Shown piece after piece: positions 39,703 through 51,238 of a DNA stretch of 64,000 bases. This DNA is from Sthenelais limicola (Eukaryota > Annelida > Polychaeta > Phyllodocida > Sigalionidae), in the NCBI GenBank assembly GCA_942159475.1, contig OW804094.1, positions 46,000,966 to 46,064,965 of the forward strand, given 5' to 3'. The position numbers were made by a program, and so were the translations under genes. Numbering within the stretch: the first letter of the stretch is position 1; the number at the start of each line of letters is the position of its first letter. The notes under the pieces are model-generated. The model made no database searches. It had not been told where the DNA came from and saw only the letters and a program-made list of their open reading frames with translations.

Positions 39703-40755
39703 ATGAGTAATCTCATATTCTGCAACGGCTGTAGAAGTTCGCACGTCCGACCAAGCTGTTTGTGGAAGGGTGGAAAATTTACCAGATCTTCGATACCGAT
39801 CATGGCGGAGGGCTTTGATCAGGCGGCCATTGCAGCGTTGGCTAATGTCAAAATAGACGAACTGCCGACCAAGGGATCTGCTGATTATGCAGCCTTGCTA
39901 AAGGCTACTATTGAGAAGCAGAAAAAGGCTATTGAAGACGCTGAGAAAATCTTAGTGGATCGTGAGGCAGAGAACAAGTTAGAAAATGACTTACTTTTGC
40001 TGGCCGACAAGTTGAAGACCGTGCAACTGGATATATCTTCGCCCGGGAAGAGCCCGCAGTTCCATCGTCAGTCACTGGGATCTTCGCCTAGGCAGCCTGT
40101 CATCAACCCAGCAGCTGGTCTCGCTAGTGGAGGAAGCATTTTAGGTGGGTTTGTCGGCGATCTATCGTTCTTCGTCCTGAGGCTCACATTAATCCAAAAA
40201 AGGCATTTGATGAACTGTCTGTATGTGATTTACTGTATGGATGCTCCAAAGTGGCATTATACTTGCAGTCTTGTAGTGTTAACGTTACTGGTTACCTTGC
40301 TCATATGTCATACCTAGCGTATAACGCCGCCTCCAAGCAGTACATCAGGTTGGCTCTCATATTATATGAACAGGGGTTACCTCGGAGGTTCTCAGTGGAC
40401 AACTACCCAACTGGATTTCACGGGACATTGAAATGGAAGGTCAATACTTCAACACGGAGCATACAAAAGTCTTTATGAGATTGGATCGTGCGGCACTTCC
40501 GGCTTGCCGGAAGTTGGAGGCGGTGTCTCACCTAGAAGATACAACCCGATATTTGATTTTCGCCGATGGCCAAGAGATATATGCTGGTGTTGGAATGTAC
40601 CATCACATAGGAAACCATGCAATCCTCTGCCTTGTACAAGGAAACATGTTTGCGGCCTGTGTAGGGGTGCTCATACCGCTGAATTCTGCTATTTCGGAGC
40701 CGTCGTTGAGGGAAATATTCCTGCGACACCTCCGCCCCAACCGGAAGCCATTTAG
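39703..40755 (+). pseudogene. gag-like region of the retrotransposon, frameshifted
   Basis: The first part (to about 40140) is alanine- and lysine-rich with likely coiled coil around AIEDAEKILVDREAENK. Similarity-like sequence then continues in another frame (from about 40170 to 40470) and returns to the first frame at about 40505. There it ends in a Cys/His-rich motif (about 40585-40700: C-W, C-N-P-L-P-C, H-V-C-G-L-C, H-T-A-E-F-C). Similar Cys/His clusters are known at the end of DIRS-order gag proteins. At least two frameshifts and an in-frame TAG at about 40753 make it non-functional. The true start may be the ATG at 39703 or the one at about 39802. Confidence 0.7.
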
Positions 40756-40815
40756 CAAGATGGCCGACCCTGGCACAGAAAACCTCCAATTCGGGCTTCG
40801 ACATATTGTAATTCT

Positions 40816-42355
40816 GTGATATACGAGCGAGATTTTGGGAATCTTTGCTCCGATGTTCTCCAAATGGATGATTGGCCCTTGTTGGACGGTGTCAGGAGTC
40901 AATTTAAGCCGAAATCCTGGCTTAAATGGTTAAAAACAGCGGATTCATTCGACGTTGACGCCCACTTTGTGTTGGATGGGGTTGCGCATGGGTTTGCGGT
41001 GGTTGATCCCAAGGCCGTGTTCAACTCATATGACTGTAAGAATTATTCTTCCTGCAAATCGCCCTTTGACAACATGAACAAAACTATAAAAAAGGAGTTG
41101 GATTGTGGAAAATTATCTGTCGTCATCGAGAAACCTTTCTGTATACATGCGCTCGGAGCTTTACCAAAGAAAGATGGGTCGATCAGGCCCATCACTGACT
41201 GCAAAAGACCTCTGAATGCTTCCGTCAATTGTTACACATCCGAAGTCTTCTCTCGATTTAGTTATGCTAGAATCGAAGACATTGCCTTGACTATTCCTCC
41301 TGGATCTTTCCTTTCCTGATCAGGCCGTCCCAAAGAAAATATTTCAGTTTGAGGTGGAATATAAATGGTGAGAATTCTTTCGTCATCGACAATTTCCTGT
41401 GCTTCGGAGCCCGAGCTGCCCCCTTTATTTTCACCAGAATTACGGACTGTGTCACTAGGATGCTTCGTCGTAGAGGTGTCAATATCCATAGTTTTCTCGA
41501 CGATTTCCTCATCATAGCAAGCTCCTATGAAAAGTGTGTTGAAGACCAACGTCTACTTATTCATATACTGAGGGATCTAGGTTTCTACATATCATGGTCC
41601 AAGGTTATGTTTTGTTTGACACTGTGAGTTACGTTTTGTTTGACACTGTGAGTTGTACCATCTCTCTTCCACACACCAAAGTGATGAAAGTATGGGAGTC
41701 ACTCCTGTTCTTTGAAAATAAGAAGAGAGCCACGCTTACCCAGCTTCAAAAGTTTACTGGCCTTCTATCATATTGTGCCAGGGCTGTATGTGGAGGCAAG
41801 GAGCATCTTTATCCATTCTTCAATGCCCTAAAGCTGATCGGTTCTCAACGTCGTATCACCATTTCTCAGGAATTTGTGGCTAGTTTGGCTTGGTGGAAGG
41901 CTAATCTTGTCAACTTGAATGGTGTTTCCATGATAAATACCTGTGATATTAACCTTGATTCTTCCATTTTATGTGTAATGGACCACAAGACCTTTGTGAT
42001 AAGGCAGGAAAATAATCAGATTCATGGCTTCTTTATATGTTCTGGTGATTCTGCAAATGTAAAGCTATGCTCAACCTCAGTGGGAGAGGTGGTGGCATTA
42101 CCTAGCTGCTGTTTTGACAAACCTAGCTGCAGAGAGATTGCTTCTCTTTGGTGTTTTCTCAACTATTCTGCAAAAAAGCTGGCAAAGTCTACTTGTGTTT
42201 TTTTTTGTTCTTTTCTTCTGACTCAACGTTTACTTATGTCCATACAAGCCCCTTGTGACCATGTGTCATGTCTACTAAAGGACATCTTCTGGTGGAAGTT
42301 TATGTATGACATTAATATCATTCCTTCATTGAATTGCAGGCAACTTACTTGGTGA
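40816..42355 (+). pseudogene. Reverse transcriptase / RNase H region, broken
   Basis: Seen in order: GALPKKDGSIRPITDCKRPL with VNCY (fingers motifs, about 41155-41240), then IPPGSFLS and a stop. A second frame follows with LCFGARAAPFIF (about 41395) and FLDDFL (41493-41510, the Y/F-x-DD catalytic motif). A third frame follows with TISLPHTK, the FTGLLSY connection motif and a degenerate RNase H-like part. The segment that should hold RT motif A, with the first catalytic Asp, between IPPGSFLS and PSQRKYF is missing. A 24-bp tandem duplication lies at 41604-41651. No complete enzyme can be made from this copy. Confidence 0.82.
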
Positions 42356-42365
42356 GGCGGAATTA

Positions 42366-43280
42366 TTGAAATTAAATGCCTTGGCCCCGTCGACTCAAGC
42401 TACTAGACGATCCCAATGGAATAAGTACTATCATTTCTGCGATTGTCATCAACTACCTTACTATCCAGTGAAGGCAGAAATTGTGGGAGCCCTGATAGTA
42501 TCCTTGGTAGATAAATTGAGCTACTCATCAATTAACAATCTAATATCAGCTCTAAATTTCTTGTCCAAGTGGCACAATGGACCGGATCTTCATGAAGATT
42601 TTGGTTTATCCTTGTTGCTTTCAGGAGTGAAATGCAAGCTGGGTGACAAGACAAGGCCTAAAGATCCTATCCTACCTGTGGACCTTTATAAAATCTATTC
42701 GTTCGTCAACTTCTCTATGGAGTCAGATATGCTATCATGGCTGGGCGTTATCATCTTGTACTGATCCCTCCTTAGGAAATGTCATATATTTTCCTCTAAT
42801 TCTTTGGAGGATGTTCATCTTCTGACGAGATCTAGTGTTAGCTTCAACGCCTGGGGTATGATCATCAATGTCTCATCATCAAAGACCATTCAATACAGCC
42901 AATGTGAATTTCAATGCCCCATTGCCTATGTTAGTTCTTGCCTGTGTGCTGTGTCTGCCTACAAGAATTATATCAAGGAGTATCCTGGGCCTTTATCATG
43001 GCCGATTATCTGTGATAGAAATGGTTCTCCTGTTTCCTACGATAGTGCTCTGAAAAAATTAAAATCGTGGGCGAAATCTGCAAATATTCTGAAGGATATT
43101 GGCATGCATGGACTCAGAAGAGGTGCTGCTACTTTCATGCATGTCAATGGTGTCGACTTAACTGATATTAAGTTGGCGGGGGATTGGTCGTCTATGTGTG
43201 TTCTGAAATACTTGACCACCTCCATTGACCACAGGATTGCCATCGAAAAAAAGGTGGCCTCTTCTCTATCCGGTTTCTAA
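42366..43280 (+). pseudogene. Tyrosine recombinase of the retrotransposon, one in-frame stop
   Basis: One frame throughout, interrupted by a single TGA at 42762-42764. The N-terminal part (STQATRRSQWNKYYHFC onward) looks like a phage-integrase SAM-like core-binding domain. The catalytic part keeps the expected residues: R in SLLRKCHI (about 42774), H-x-x-R in MHGLRRG (about 43105-43120), GDW (about 43180) and Y in VLKYL (about 43210). The enzyme class joins a circular DNA copy to the genome by strand exchange. It ends just before repeat B1. Confidence 0.88.
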
Positions 43281-43321
43281 AATTGCTTCTTCAACGCGTC
43301 CATACTTCTTCTACCTGGGCT

Positions 43322-43459
43322 GGGCTCTATGTCCACGTTTGGTATATCATCCAAAGAAGCAAATAAACCTGAACTTCTGAGATTTATTCGTCACCTTTAT
43401 TTCTTCCTGTTTATTCGTCAATCTATACTCCAGCTAATATTACAGACGATCAAATTTAT
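43322..43459 (+). repeat. Retrotransposon repeat B1
   Basis: 138 bp, starts GGGCTCTATGTCCACG and ends GATCAAATTTAT. It matches B2 (43663-43800) with about two mismatches by eye. One base separates it from A2. Confidence 0.95.
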
Positions 43460-43460
43460 C

Positions 43461-43637
43461 TGAGGTATTCGGCGAATACCAGGATATAATTAGCGGAGAT
43501 GACACGCCCACAAATAGCATGAAGACACGCCCCCTTTTTCTACGCCCCTGCACGTGACGGTCACATGGTCTTGGGCGCGCAAACTTTTGAATACTTAGAA
43601 CAGTAAAGCTTCGACAAGCCTGGTGTGATGTTGGAAA
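43461..43637 (+). repeat. Retrotransposon repeat A2 with uninterrupted left-end sequence
   Basis: Starts TGAGGTATTCGGCGAATACC and continues through GCGGAGATGACACG to GATGTTGGAAA. It is the intact counterpart of A1, including the E-box pair at 43551-43567, and shows the empty site of the nested insertion. The palindrome copy is at 43464-43480. Confidence 0.95.
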
Positions 43638-43662
43638 TTTTTTTTTTTGTTTTTGTTCCTTA

Positions 43663-43800
43663 GGGCTCTATGTCCACGTTTGGTATATCATCCAAAGAAG
43701 CAAATAAACCTGAACTTCTGAGATTTATTCGTCGCCTTTATTTCTTCCTGTTTATTCGTCAATCTATTCTCCAGCTAATATTACAGACGATCAAATTTAT
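43663..43800 (+). repeat. Retrotransposon repeat B2, right end of element
   Basis: 138 bp, same as B1. Genomic DNA resumes with ATGCTAAACTGGG at 43801. Confidence 0.93.
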
Positions 43801-44190
43801 ATGCTAAACTGGGTCTTTATGACCAAGACAGCGCTTTTCTTTGATGTTCCTGTACTGGACCATACTATCTAGCTGCCACGCTAAGGGAGACACAGTTTAG
43901 TCCATGTCCAGTTGGCGTATGATAAATATATATACAGGGTAACTAACAAGTTGGTTGAAGGAGCGTGCAAGGTACTAAGGGACTGAAACCAACGTGTTAG
44001 TTAACGGTTTTATATTATGCTTTTGATGATATAAATAGAAAACATTTTTTAGTCTTAACGTTAGATTTCGGCCGTAAACTTGGTAAAAAAATGCATTGGT
44101 TGTCATGTCTACCACACATAACTCACTAGTGGTATACGCACTGTGCATATCTCACTCTAGATATGTTGTACTCAGAGCAAAGCATATATA

Positions 44191-44659
44191 TTGCCCCCGT
44201 TGCATAATAATCTGCGAGCTCCACGATTGATTCTACGACGTCGTAGACGGCCATCTGCTATGTCTGCTGCAGTGCATAACATTTGATGATATTCTCTACA
44301 ACATCGTAGATCTCTTGGCATCCATAATGGATTTTCTACGCTGCCTAGAAATCAAATCTGAATGGTTATGGTAATTTATTTCATTGAAGAAATATCGACA
44401 TACCTCATTTTGGGGGGAAAATAAACATCACTATCTTCACTGTGTGAATATTCTGTCTTGCATAACAAACATGCTCTGTGATGCTCTGTGATGCACTGAT
44501 ACCACATTTACCCATCTTAGAATTATATTGATAGTGACAAAAGGTCAAATTTATCTATCCAGGATATATAATCTATATGAGACCATTTCATGGACATGAG
44601 CCATTTATGGACATTTGACATTTGAGGCATTTCATGGACATTTGTTATGCAACGACCCC
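44191..44659. mobile_element. Inverted-repeat element with TTGCCCCCGTTGCATAA end
   Basis: The left end TTGCCCCCGTTGCATAA is mirrored by TTATGCAACGACCCC at 44645-44659. The interior is non-coding, with a CGTAGA-rich stretch. The same terminal sequence forms the compact element at 44849-44931. Confidence 0.6.
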
Positions 44660-44848
44660 TAGGGTCGTGAAATAAAGGATTCTTTGTGGCTTAAAAAATG
44701 ACATCAATTTCAAAGTAGAGAGGCATTAAAACGCGAAATGGTGCATGGGAGAACATTGCCCATAAGTTCGATTTATTACAATTTAGAAAATCTGGCTTTT
44801 ATTACTTTCATCAGGGAGGTATACAAGGGAGTAGCAACGAACAATAAA

Positions 44849-44931
44849 ATTGCCCCCGTTGCATAACAATCTGCGAGCTCAATATTAACACTGAAAAAGC
44901 TACTCGTAGATTGTTATGCAGCGGGGGCAAT
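44849..44931. mobile_element. 83-bp hairpin element of the same family
   Basis: 29-bp arms (ATTGCCCCCGTTGCATAACA and on; right arm with two mismatches) around a 25-bp centre. This is a minimal MITE or deletion derivative of the 44191-44659 type. Confidence 0.8.
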
Positions 44932-44939
44932 ATGCGCAA

Positions 44940-45060
44940 CTGGCATATAGTTCTATTTTGTGTTCCGTGAGCTGGAGGAGTGAGTGAGTGTTGCGCTGAA
45001 GCGCAGCACCTTTTTGTAAACACGCGCAACTTGATTAAATAAAGTATTCATTCATTCATG
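44940..45060 (+). mobile_element. Putative non-LTR retrotransposon 3' end, (ATTC)n tail
   Basis: Contains TTGCGCTGAAGCGCAGC, then TTGATTAAATAAAGTATTCA and an ATTC microsatellite. The AATAAA followed by short tandem tail suggests a LINE or SINE 3' end. There is no coding part. Confidence 0.4.
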
Positions 45061-48000
45061 CCCCAGATAATAACAATTCCTGTTTTGCCATTTACCTGAG
45101 GACAAATTGGCAGGCTGTATAACATTCTTACTTGCATTTGCTTTCTGAAGATATGATATGATCTGGAGCGAAGAAATTACACAATTCAATTTCTCCCGCC
45201 ACCTTATTGATGATAAGCTAATATTATATATATATGGGGTTATAAAATGTAGGAACAGTCATTGTGATTAATAATCTCTCTATAAAGATGTAAATTATTA
45301 TCTAATTTTCGATTTCTCTGTATGCTGTGTAAGATTAGAATAGAAATTATATGAAGCAGCATTTGAAATCAATGAGTATTTAGTTCAATTAATTTAGTGT
45401 TCCCTGAGCTTACTTCTTGTAGAAAATGATATGACTATGGTGGAAGGCTTGGATTGAAGGTAAAGCTAGAAATCCATTATTTTATTTCTTATTTTAAGTC
45501 CTTTAGAGTCCCAATTATGTAATGTATTCATACATGAAAATAGCCATCGCTATCTCCTCTCAAGACAGTTTATATATCTATGCATCTGAGACACCTTGCT
45601 CTCCTTCATACTGCGTCACATTATGTGCTACAGCCTCATGCAACGATACTCGGAGTGGATCGTATGGCCTGGGCAATCCACAAAGGTAACACAAACTTCT
45701 CGTCAACGAACGGTGCTGACTGCTATCACGCGGTCTAGAATGAAAGTATTATAATCATAGGCACAACGTGTGTGACGTTTTGATGTGCATGGGTTTACTT
45801 CACTCACATCCCTTCTATGCATGATGAATGAATTGCGTACTTCAATAAGTAGAATAGAAAGAACAGAAGCGGGACATTATAAAGGTCTTGAAAGGGATGG
45901 GAAGCCTCCGAGGTGTGCTCGCATTTTCGAGGAAAGTTAAGCAGTCTCAGAGGATGGCGTGTGAGTGCCTCTCCTGTCATATCAGAAACATGTGCATGGG
46001 ACAAAGAATGTAGCTTGTAAGAAGAAATTCTTCTTCAGGGTTTAGAGGGTTTTGAAATGAGCTGCTTGAATTGATGTACTTCTATATCAGACACCTTCCT
46101 AATTTACCCAGGGAAGGAATGCATGAGAAAGGGTGTGAAAGATGTGCATGAGGGGGTGTGGGTGTGGGTGTGGGGGTGTAGGGGGGGTGCTACTATCTGT
46201 CAATGGCGCTTAGGATATAAGAAAAGAGAGAGAGAGAGACTACCGTTATATATTCTTTATTAATTTGCTTTGCGATGACAACACATTATGCCCAGGAAAA
46301 TAGTAAAGTTGGGAGCAGCTTCTGAAGATGTATTGAAGATGTTTTTGATAGAAATATCATTTAATCCGGATCATTGTATAACCAGTTCATTAGACTCATA
46401 TCACCATGAATTCCAATTGAATAAGGAATTTGAATAACAAGGGGGAGAGAATGGGCGGAAAGGCAGAGAGACAGATGGGCAGGAAAAGTGATTGTTGTCT
46501 ACAATTTAAGGCATGAACCTCAGCATAAATGCGACATCGCATCAAGATGACTGTCATAATGACTGTCATAAATGATCGCATGTAATATTCAGACTCCTAA
46601 GGGCGCATTAACATAAACTCAATGAAGGGAGGCAGGGCCTTTTCGGCTCAGATTAGTAAAAACATATGGAATTATTTTAATCTCCTGCATGGAGCCGGAG
46701 GGTAGGTTGGTAGGTAGGAAAGTAGATATCTGTAGAGCTGCTCGACTCTGATGGTTATAATTGGTAGTGAAGAGAGGAGAAGTTAATTAGTGATGTCCTA
46801 ATGAGGGGATTTAATAAGCTTATTACATCCCTATCCACCTCAAATACCAGCCTGAGGAATCAACAAGCCTGAGGATCGCTCAACTAATGAGCATTACTTC
46901 TTGTTGGACTCAGACTTGCTCCCATAGCTGCTCTATGGATGTGGCAGGAGCTAAATCATTATTGCTTTCCAGTATTGGCCCTCACCGTTACAGGGTTATG
47001 TGTTCCATTAGCATACTCACTATCGGGTAAATGGTGATGATGAATTATGTTATACTTTATGGTGATATAACTATGAAAGAAGCTAGTCCAAAGTACAATA
47101 GAACAATCTGATTGTAATTACAGTTCGGAAAGAAAATTGATTGGATAAAACACAATATCTGTTGTTCAAACATTTTTCCAGTAACTCGGAGTTGGAGGTC
47201 ATGGTATCTATAGGATTCAGTTGCTATAGTGATATGCAAATGTGGCACATCAAGTGGTAAATTGGAACATATATACTTGATAACAATATTAATTAAAGAA
47301 GGCTTCTAACCTATGTTTGATGATGAAGGACTAGCATTTACATGCAAGACCTATCCGTAATGTGATTTACCAGGTGCATTTAAGAGATTTCGCCTCCCGA
47401 GCTGAGGGGATGGCAAAGGATTCGTTCTAGATTGAAAGGTAATGTGTGACATTTCTATGATCTTAGTTTTGTTCCTGACCAGGACCTCATATCTGAATAT
47501 TTCAAATCATATCTCAAGCTAGACAGCTGTTATTCTCTACCATGAGACTCAACGCATTCTGATGCAGAAGAATATTTTGCACCGTTTTCACTATCTCTTC
47601 TGCACATAAATAGAGCTTTTGTGAGAAAGGTGAGAAATCCTTTTTGTCACGCATGCATGCGAATGGATAGTGGACCTTAAAACCTTAGGCTGTTTCATCA
47701 AAACATGATGAATGTAATGGATATTTTTGGTAAGTGCAAAGGTTATAATGGGTGCCCTTCAGATATTAATATCTGTCCCTTTCTTAACCTGTGTTCGTGC
47801 TTAGCTGCAGGTTAACCGCCTGTCTTATATATATGTAGAACTTCTGTAGAACTTTTCGGATACTACTTACTGGAAAAATGCCCACCTGTTATAATTTGGT
47901 ACTACATTATTTCTTACGAAAGCTATATATTCGATTCATATGAATATGGTGCTGAATCAATCAACAACTTTTTTGTGGGTATATATAAAATTATTTATAA

Positions 48001-49423
48001 AATGTATAATGGGTAACCTTAAATCATACTGCTTTCCAGTACAGATACGATAAAACAATACTCCATTTAGGTTTTATTCGTACATAATTTGATAGACCAA
48101 GTGATAGAAATATGCTATAGGGAAGATAGGAATGTATTTCTCTTGCACACCTATCAGCGCATGCCATGTTAGATCACTTGACCAGGGAACTGTCAAGGCT
48201 TGCTTGTTTGTGTGTCCATTGCCTGCATGTTGCAGAAGAAGGCCATTAGATGACAGGGTTCACGACGGGCTCCCAATCAGAGTTAGACAGCAGTTACATC
48301 GTCCAAGATAAAGTTACATCGAGTCCAACCTCCGGCAGCATTTTGGTACCTTTTTTCCTTCAATGCTTTTTTTAAAACGCAGAATATCACCCTTTGCCAT
48401 TATGGAATTCAACTTTTACGGGAAGTATTTAGTATAGTCCTTTAATGCTCTTTCCGATAGGGCTGGGGAAAATGGCGGATAGTGCTTTTTTGCGAGAAAG
48501 GTCCGATAATGGGTATAATACATTGAGGTACCGTGTTCTTGCCTGTGTGTTTCTGCTCGCGGATTTCTTTGTAATTTGTTAGATGGCACCAGCGGTCGAG
48601 AAAATTGTATTATATACGGTCAGCTTGCGTGTTTCGTATGTTTTTTTCCCGTACAGATTCACCTTAATCATGTTCACTATACCCCACTCTCCCACTATGA
48701 AATCTAAATGCATGAGAGAATACCTGTTTTGTTTAATGGAAATTAACCCTCCTAGGAATGTTTTAAACGATCCGATTGATACCCCCCTCCCCCAACGCTC
48801 TCTTTAACAAAAAAATCAAATGTGGCTTAACAAAAGAGCAAACAATGAGTGGACTTTGCCAGAGGCAGTTGGACAGACAAGAAAACAACACGCAAATTTT
48901 AACCCAGAAGCGTGACAATTGGTTCAGCTCAGGTCGCCGTTGATGAAATAAAAACATAACACCCAGAAGACATCAATTGATTTGATTCTGGAAGAATTAA
49001 ATCAAACATTCCATGTCATCATGAGTTGGTTGAAACTTGAACAAAGACTTTCTTGGTTGAGTTACCAACAATTTTAACAAGTAAGGAGAAATCAAATAAC
49101 GAGATCTTCCCATTAATGGCAAGATGTAGATAACAGGAATCGAATCAATAAAGGAATGTACCTTGGATTTATATAACATATTCTATTTTATTGAGGAGAT
49201 TTCACTATAACATCCTTCAAATTCTACAATCCATAGGAACACATTTCACTTCATTGAATAGTAATAGAAAAAGTCTATAGCTTTATGCAATATATCGAAG
49301 CAAACATAACGCTCTTAGATTGGTACGTTTGAAAAAGTACTTCTGTGTCCTTCTATTAACAGGTGGACAGGATTTTAGCTGGTTTATGATGATGTCATGA
49401 GCTGTGATATATGACAACTGTAA
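45061..49423. other. Non-coding stretch, no gene recognised
   Basis: Only short anonymous frames. Contains a GT/G-rich tract at 46138-46190 and a GA microsatellite at 46223-46240. Some parts (46780-46990) have unusually complex, TAATTAG/TAATGAG-containing sequence that might be regulatory, but nothing decisive is visible. Confidence 0.5.
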
Positions 49424-50404
49424 ACTACGGAAGACGAGAGTGCTCACGCATGGAAAGTTTCATTTTTTAAATAGAAAATCATTTTCATTTCCAAAATCAT
49501 TTTGAATTTCAAAATCATTTAAAAACTAAAATTCCTTTTGTTTTAAAGTATGTTTCAAAAGACACAGGCGTTTTCATTTCCGTTTTGAATTTGATTTCCG
49601 TTTTCATTTCCATCTTGAAATGGAAATGAAATTCTATGAACGAGACTTAGAACGAGATGAGATCTCACGAGATTTCGAGCACAAAATGGCGGCCGCCATA
49701 GGTGCCGCCATCTTTGATTCCTTCCTCAGGGGAAGTGAAGGGAGAGAGAGAGGAACGGACAGAGAAAGAGAGAGAGAGAGAGGGACAGAGAGAGAGGGGG
49801 AGGAGAAGAGAGGGAGAGGAGAGATGAGAATGACTGATATAAGCATAGTTTTCTTTTAGTCTTCTAGTTAGCCGTATATATATGTGCTATGTGTATGGTA
49901 TGTGTCACAGTTATGATTATACCATCAGGTATAATGGCCAATCATACCAGACCTATAGTTTATGGCAGGGTAATTTTAGAGCGGGGATATCTCTCTGATG
50001 TTGAGGTGTGGAAGAAGGCATATTCCATTAGTTCCTCTTAATCAGTTCACATCCCCATAAAAAACAGCTGGGCCTCACCCCCCTCGACCCAATTTGGGGG
50101 AAGTTCCTCCTGTGTTAGATTTAATCCTCTCTCCTCTAAGCCAGGTCATGATAGCACATATCAAGTAGGCGACCTTTAATGGCACTTAAAATAATAAAAT
50201 GACGCCTAAATGACCAATGGATATATGGCCCTCCCTCCCCTTCCATCTACCCCTTCCCACTTCCCTCTAAAGGAAAGGAGCGCTAAACTATAGTTTCACC
50301 TTCTCCTCCCCCTCCCTGACTACCTCCCTTGCTCTCCCTCCACTTTTATTCCCCCTCCTTAATAATAATGAGTAATGTGTGGACAGGTCGATCTTTCGTA
50401 AAAT

Positions 50405-50790
50405 AATCGTAAAAAAAAAGTTAGTCGAAAAAAAGTTAGTTGTAAAAAAAGTTGGTCTTAAAAAAAAGTTGGGTCGTAAAAAAGTTGGGTGGAAAAAAGT
50501 CGGTCGTAAAAAAGTTGGTCGTAAAAAAGTTAGTCGTAAAAAAAGTTGGTCGTAAAAAAGTTGGTCGTAAAAAAGTTGGTCGTAAAAAAAGTTGGTCGTA
50601 ATTTAGTTGGTAGTAAAAAAAAAGTTGGTCATACAAAAAGTTGGTCGTAAAAAAATTGGTCGTAAAAAGTTGGTCGTAAAAAAGTTGGTCATAATTTAGT
50701 TGGTCGTAAAAAAAAAGTTGGTCGTACAAAAAGTTGGTCGTACAAAAAGTTGGTCGTAAAAAAAGTTGGGTCGAAAAAAAGTTTGTCTCC
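50405..50790. repeat. Minisatellite, unit GTTGGTCGTAAAAAA
   Basis: About 25 units of roughly 15 bp with variable A-run length, occasional GTAATTTA or GTACAAAA variants, inside the foldback element. Apparent Phe/Thr/Asn-rich reading frames on the minus strand are repeat artefacts. Confidence 0.95.
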
Positions 50791-51003
50791 CTCCCCTTTT
50801 ATCGACCCCCCCCCCCGCCTTCACCTCTCCTCTTCTTCCTCCATTGCTTCGATCCCTTCCTTCTTCCTCCTCCCATTCCTACCTTCCTGTCCTCATCCTC
50901 TCTCTCCCCCCCTTCCCCCCTCCACACACACACACACTCCCTCAGTCACCCTGGAGAAGGTTGAGGTGGGGCAGGAGTAGGAAGAGAGAACAGGAACATA
51001 GAT

Positions 51004-51238
51004 GGGTCAGATTTTCAGAAAATGTACAAATTGCCTTCACCAATCCTCTCAAATAACCCACATTTAAGACAAAAATAAGCATCAAAATGCAGTTTAACAC
51101 AACAGAACTGATACTATAAATCAATGCGATACCAAATATACTCAGATTTACCTGGTATTCATCATTTTTCAGTCTAATTTAGCAGAATTTCCTAAATGTG
51201 TAGAGCTGCCAATTGTACATTTTCTAAAAATCTGACCC
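51004..51238 (+). mobile_element. 235-bp MITE, copy 1
   Basis: Ends GGGTCAGATTTTCAGAAAAT and the reverse complement of GGGTCAGATTTTTAGAAAAT; AGAT flanks both sides, a possible 4-bp target duplication. Inserted in the foldback element, so it is younger than that element. Confidence 0.85.

Larger units (their letters stand above)
37234..43800 (+). mobile_element. Degenerate Ngaro-like tyrosine-recombinase retrotransposon
   Basis: Split direct repeats in the order A1 (37234-39638, interrupted), coding region, B1 (43322-43459), A2 (43461-43637), B2 (43663-43800). This arrangement with a tyrosine recombinase in place of a DDE integrase, and no methyltransferase seen, is that of Ngaro/PAT-type members of the DIRS order. 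Net length without the nested insert is about 4.3 kb. The order gag-like, RT/RNase H, YR matches. All three coding parts are damaged. By eye A1 and A2 differ at about 6 of 145 positions and B1 and B2 at 2 of 138, so the insertion is fairly young. No target duplication is seen, as expected for recombinase integration. Confidence 0.88.

Noticed and set aside
40532..40902. Minus-strand frames across the retrotransposon gag region
   Set aside because: Shadows of the damaged plus-strand gag; no similarity of their own.
50436..50729. 97-codon frame with repeated FFTTNF
   Set aside because: A product of the GTTGGTCGTAAAAAA minisatellite.
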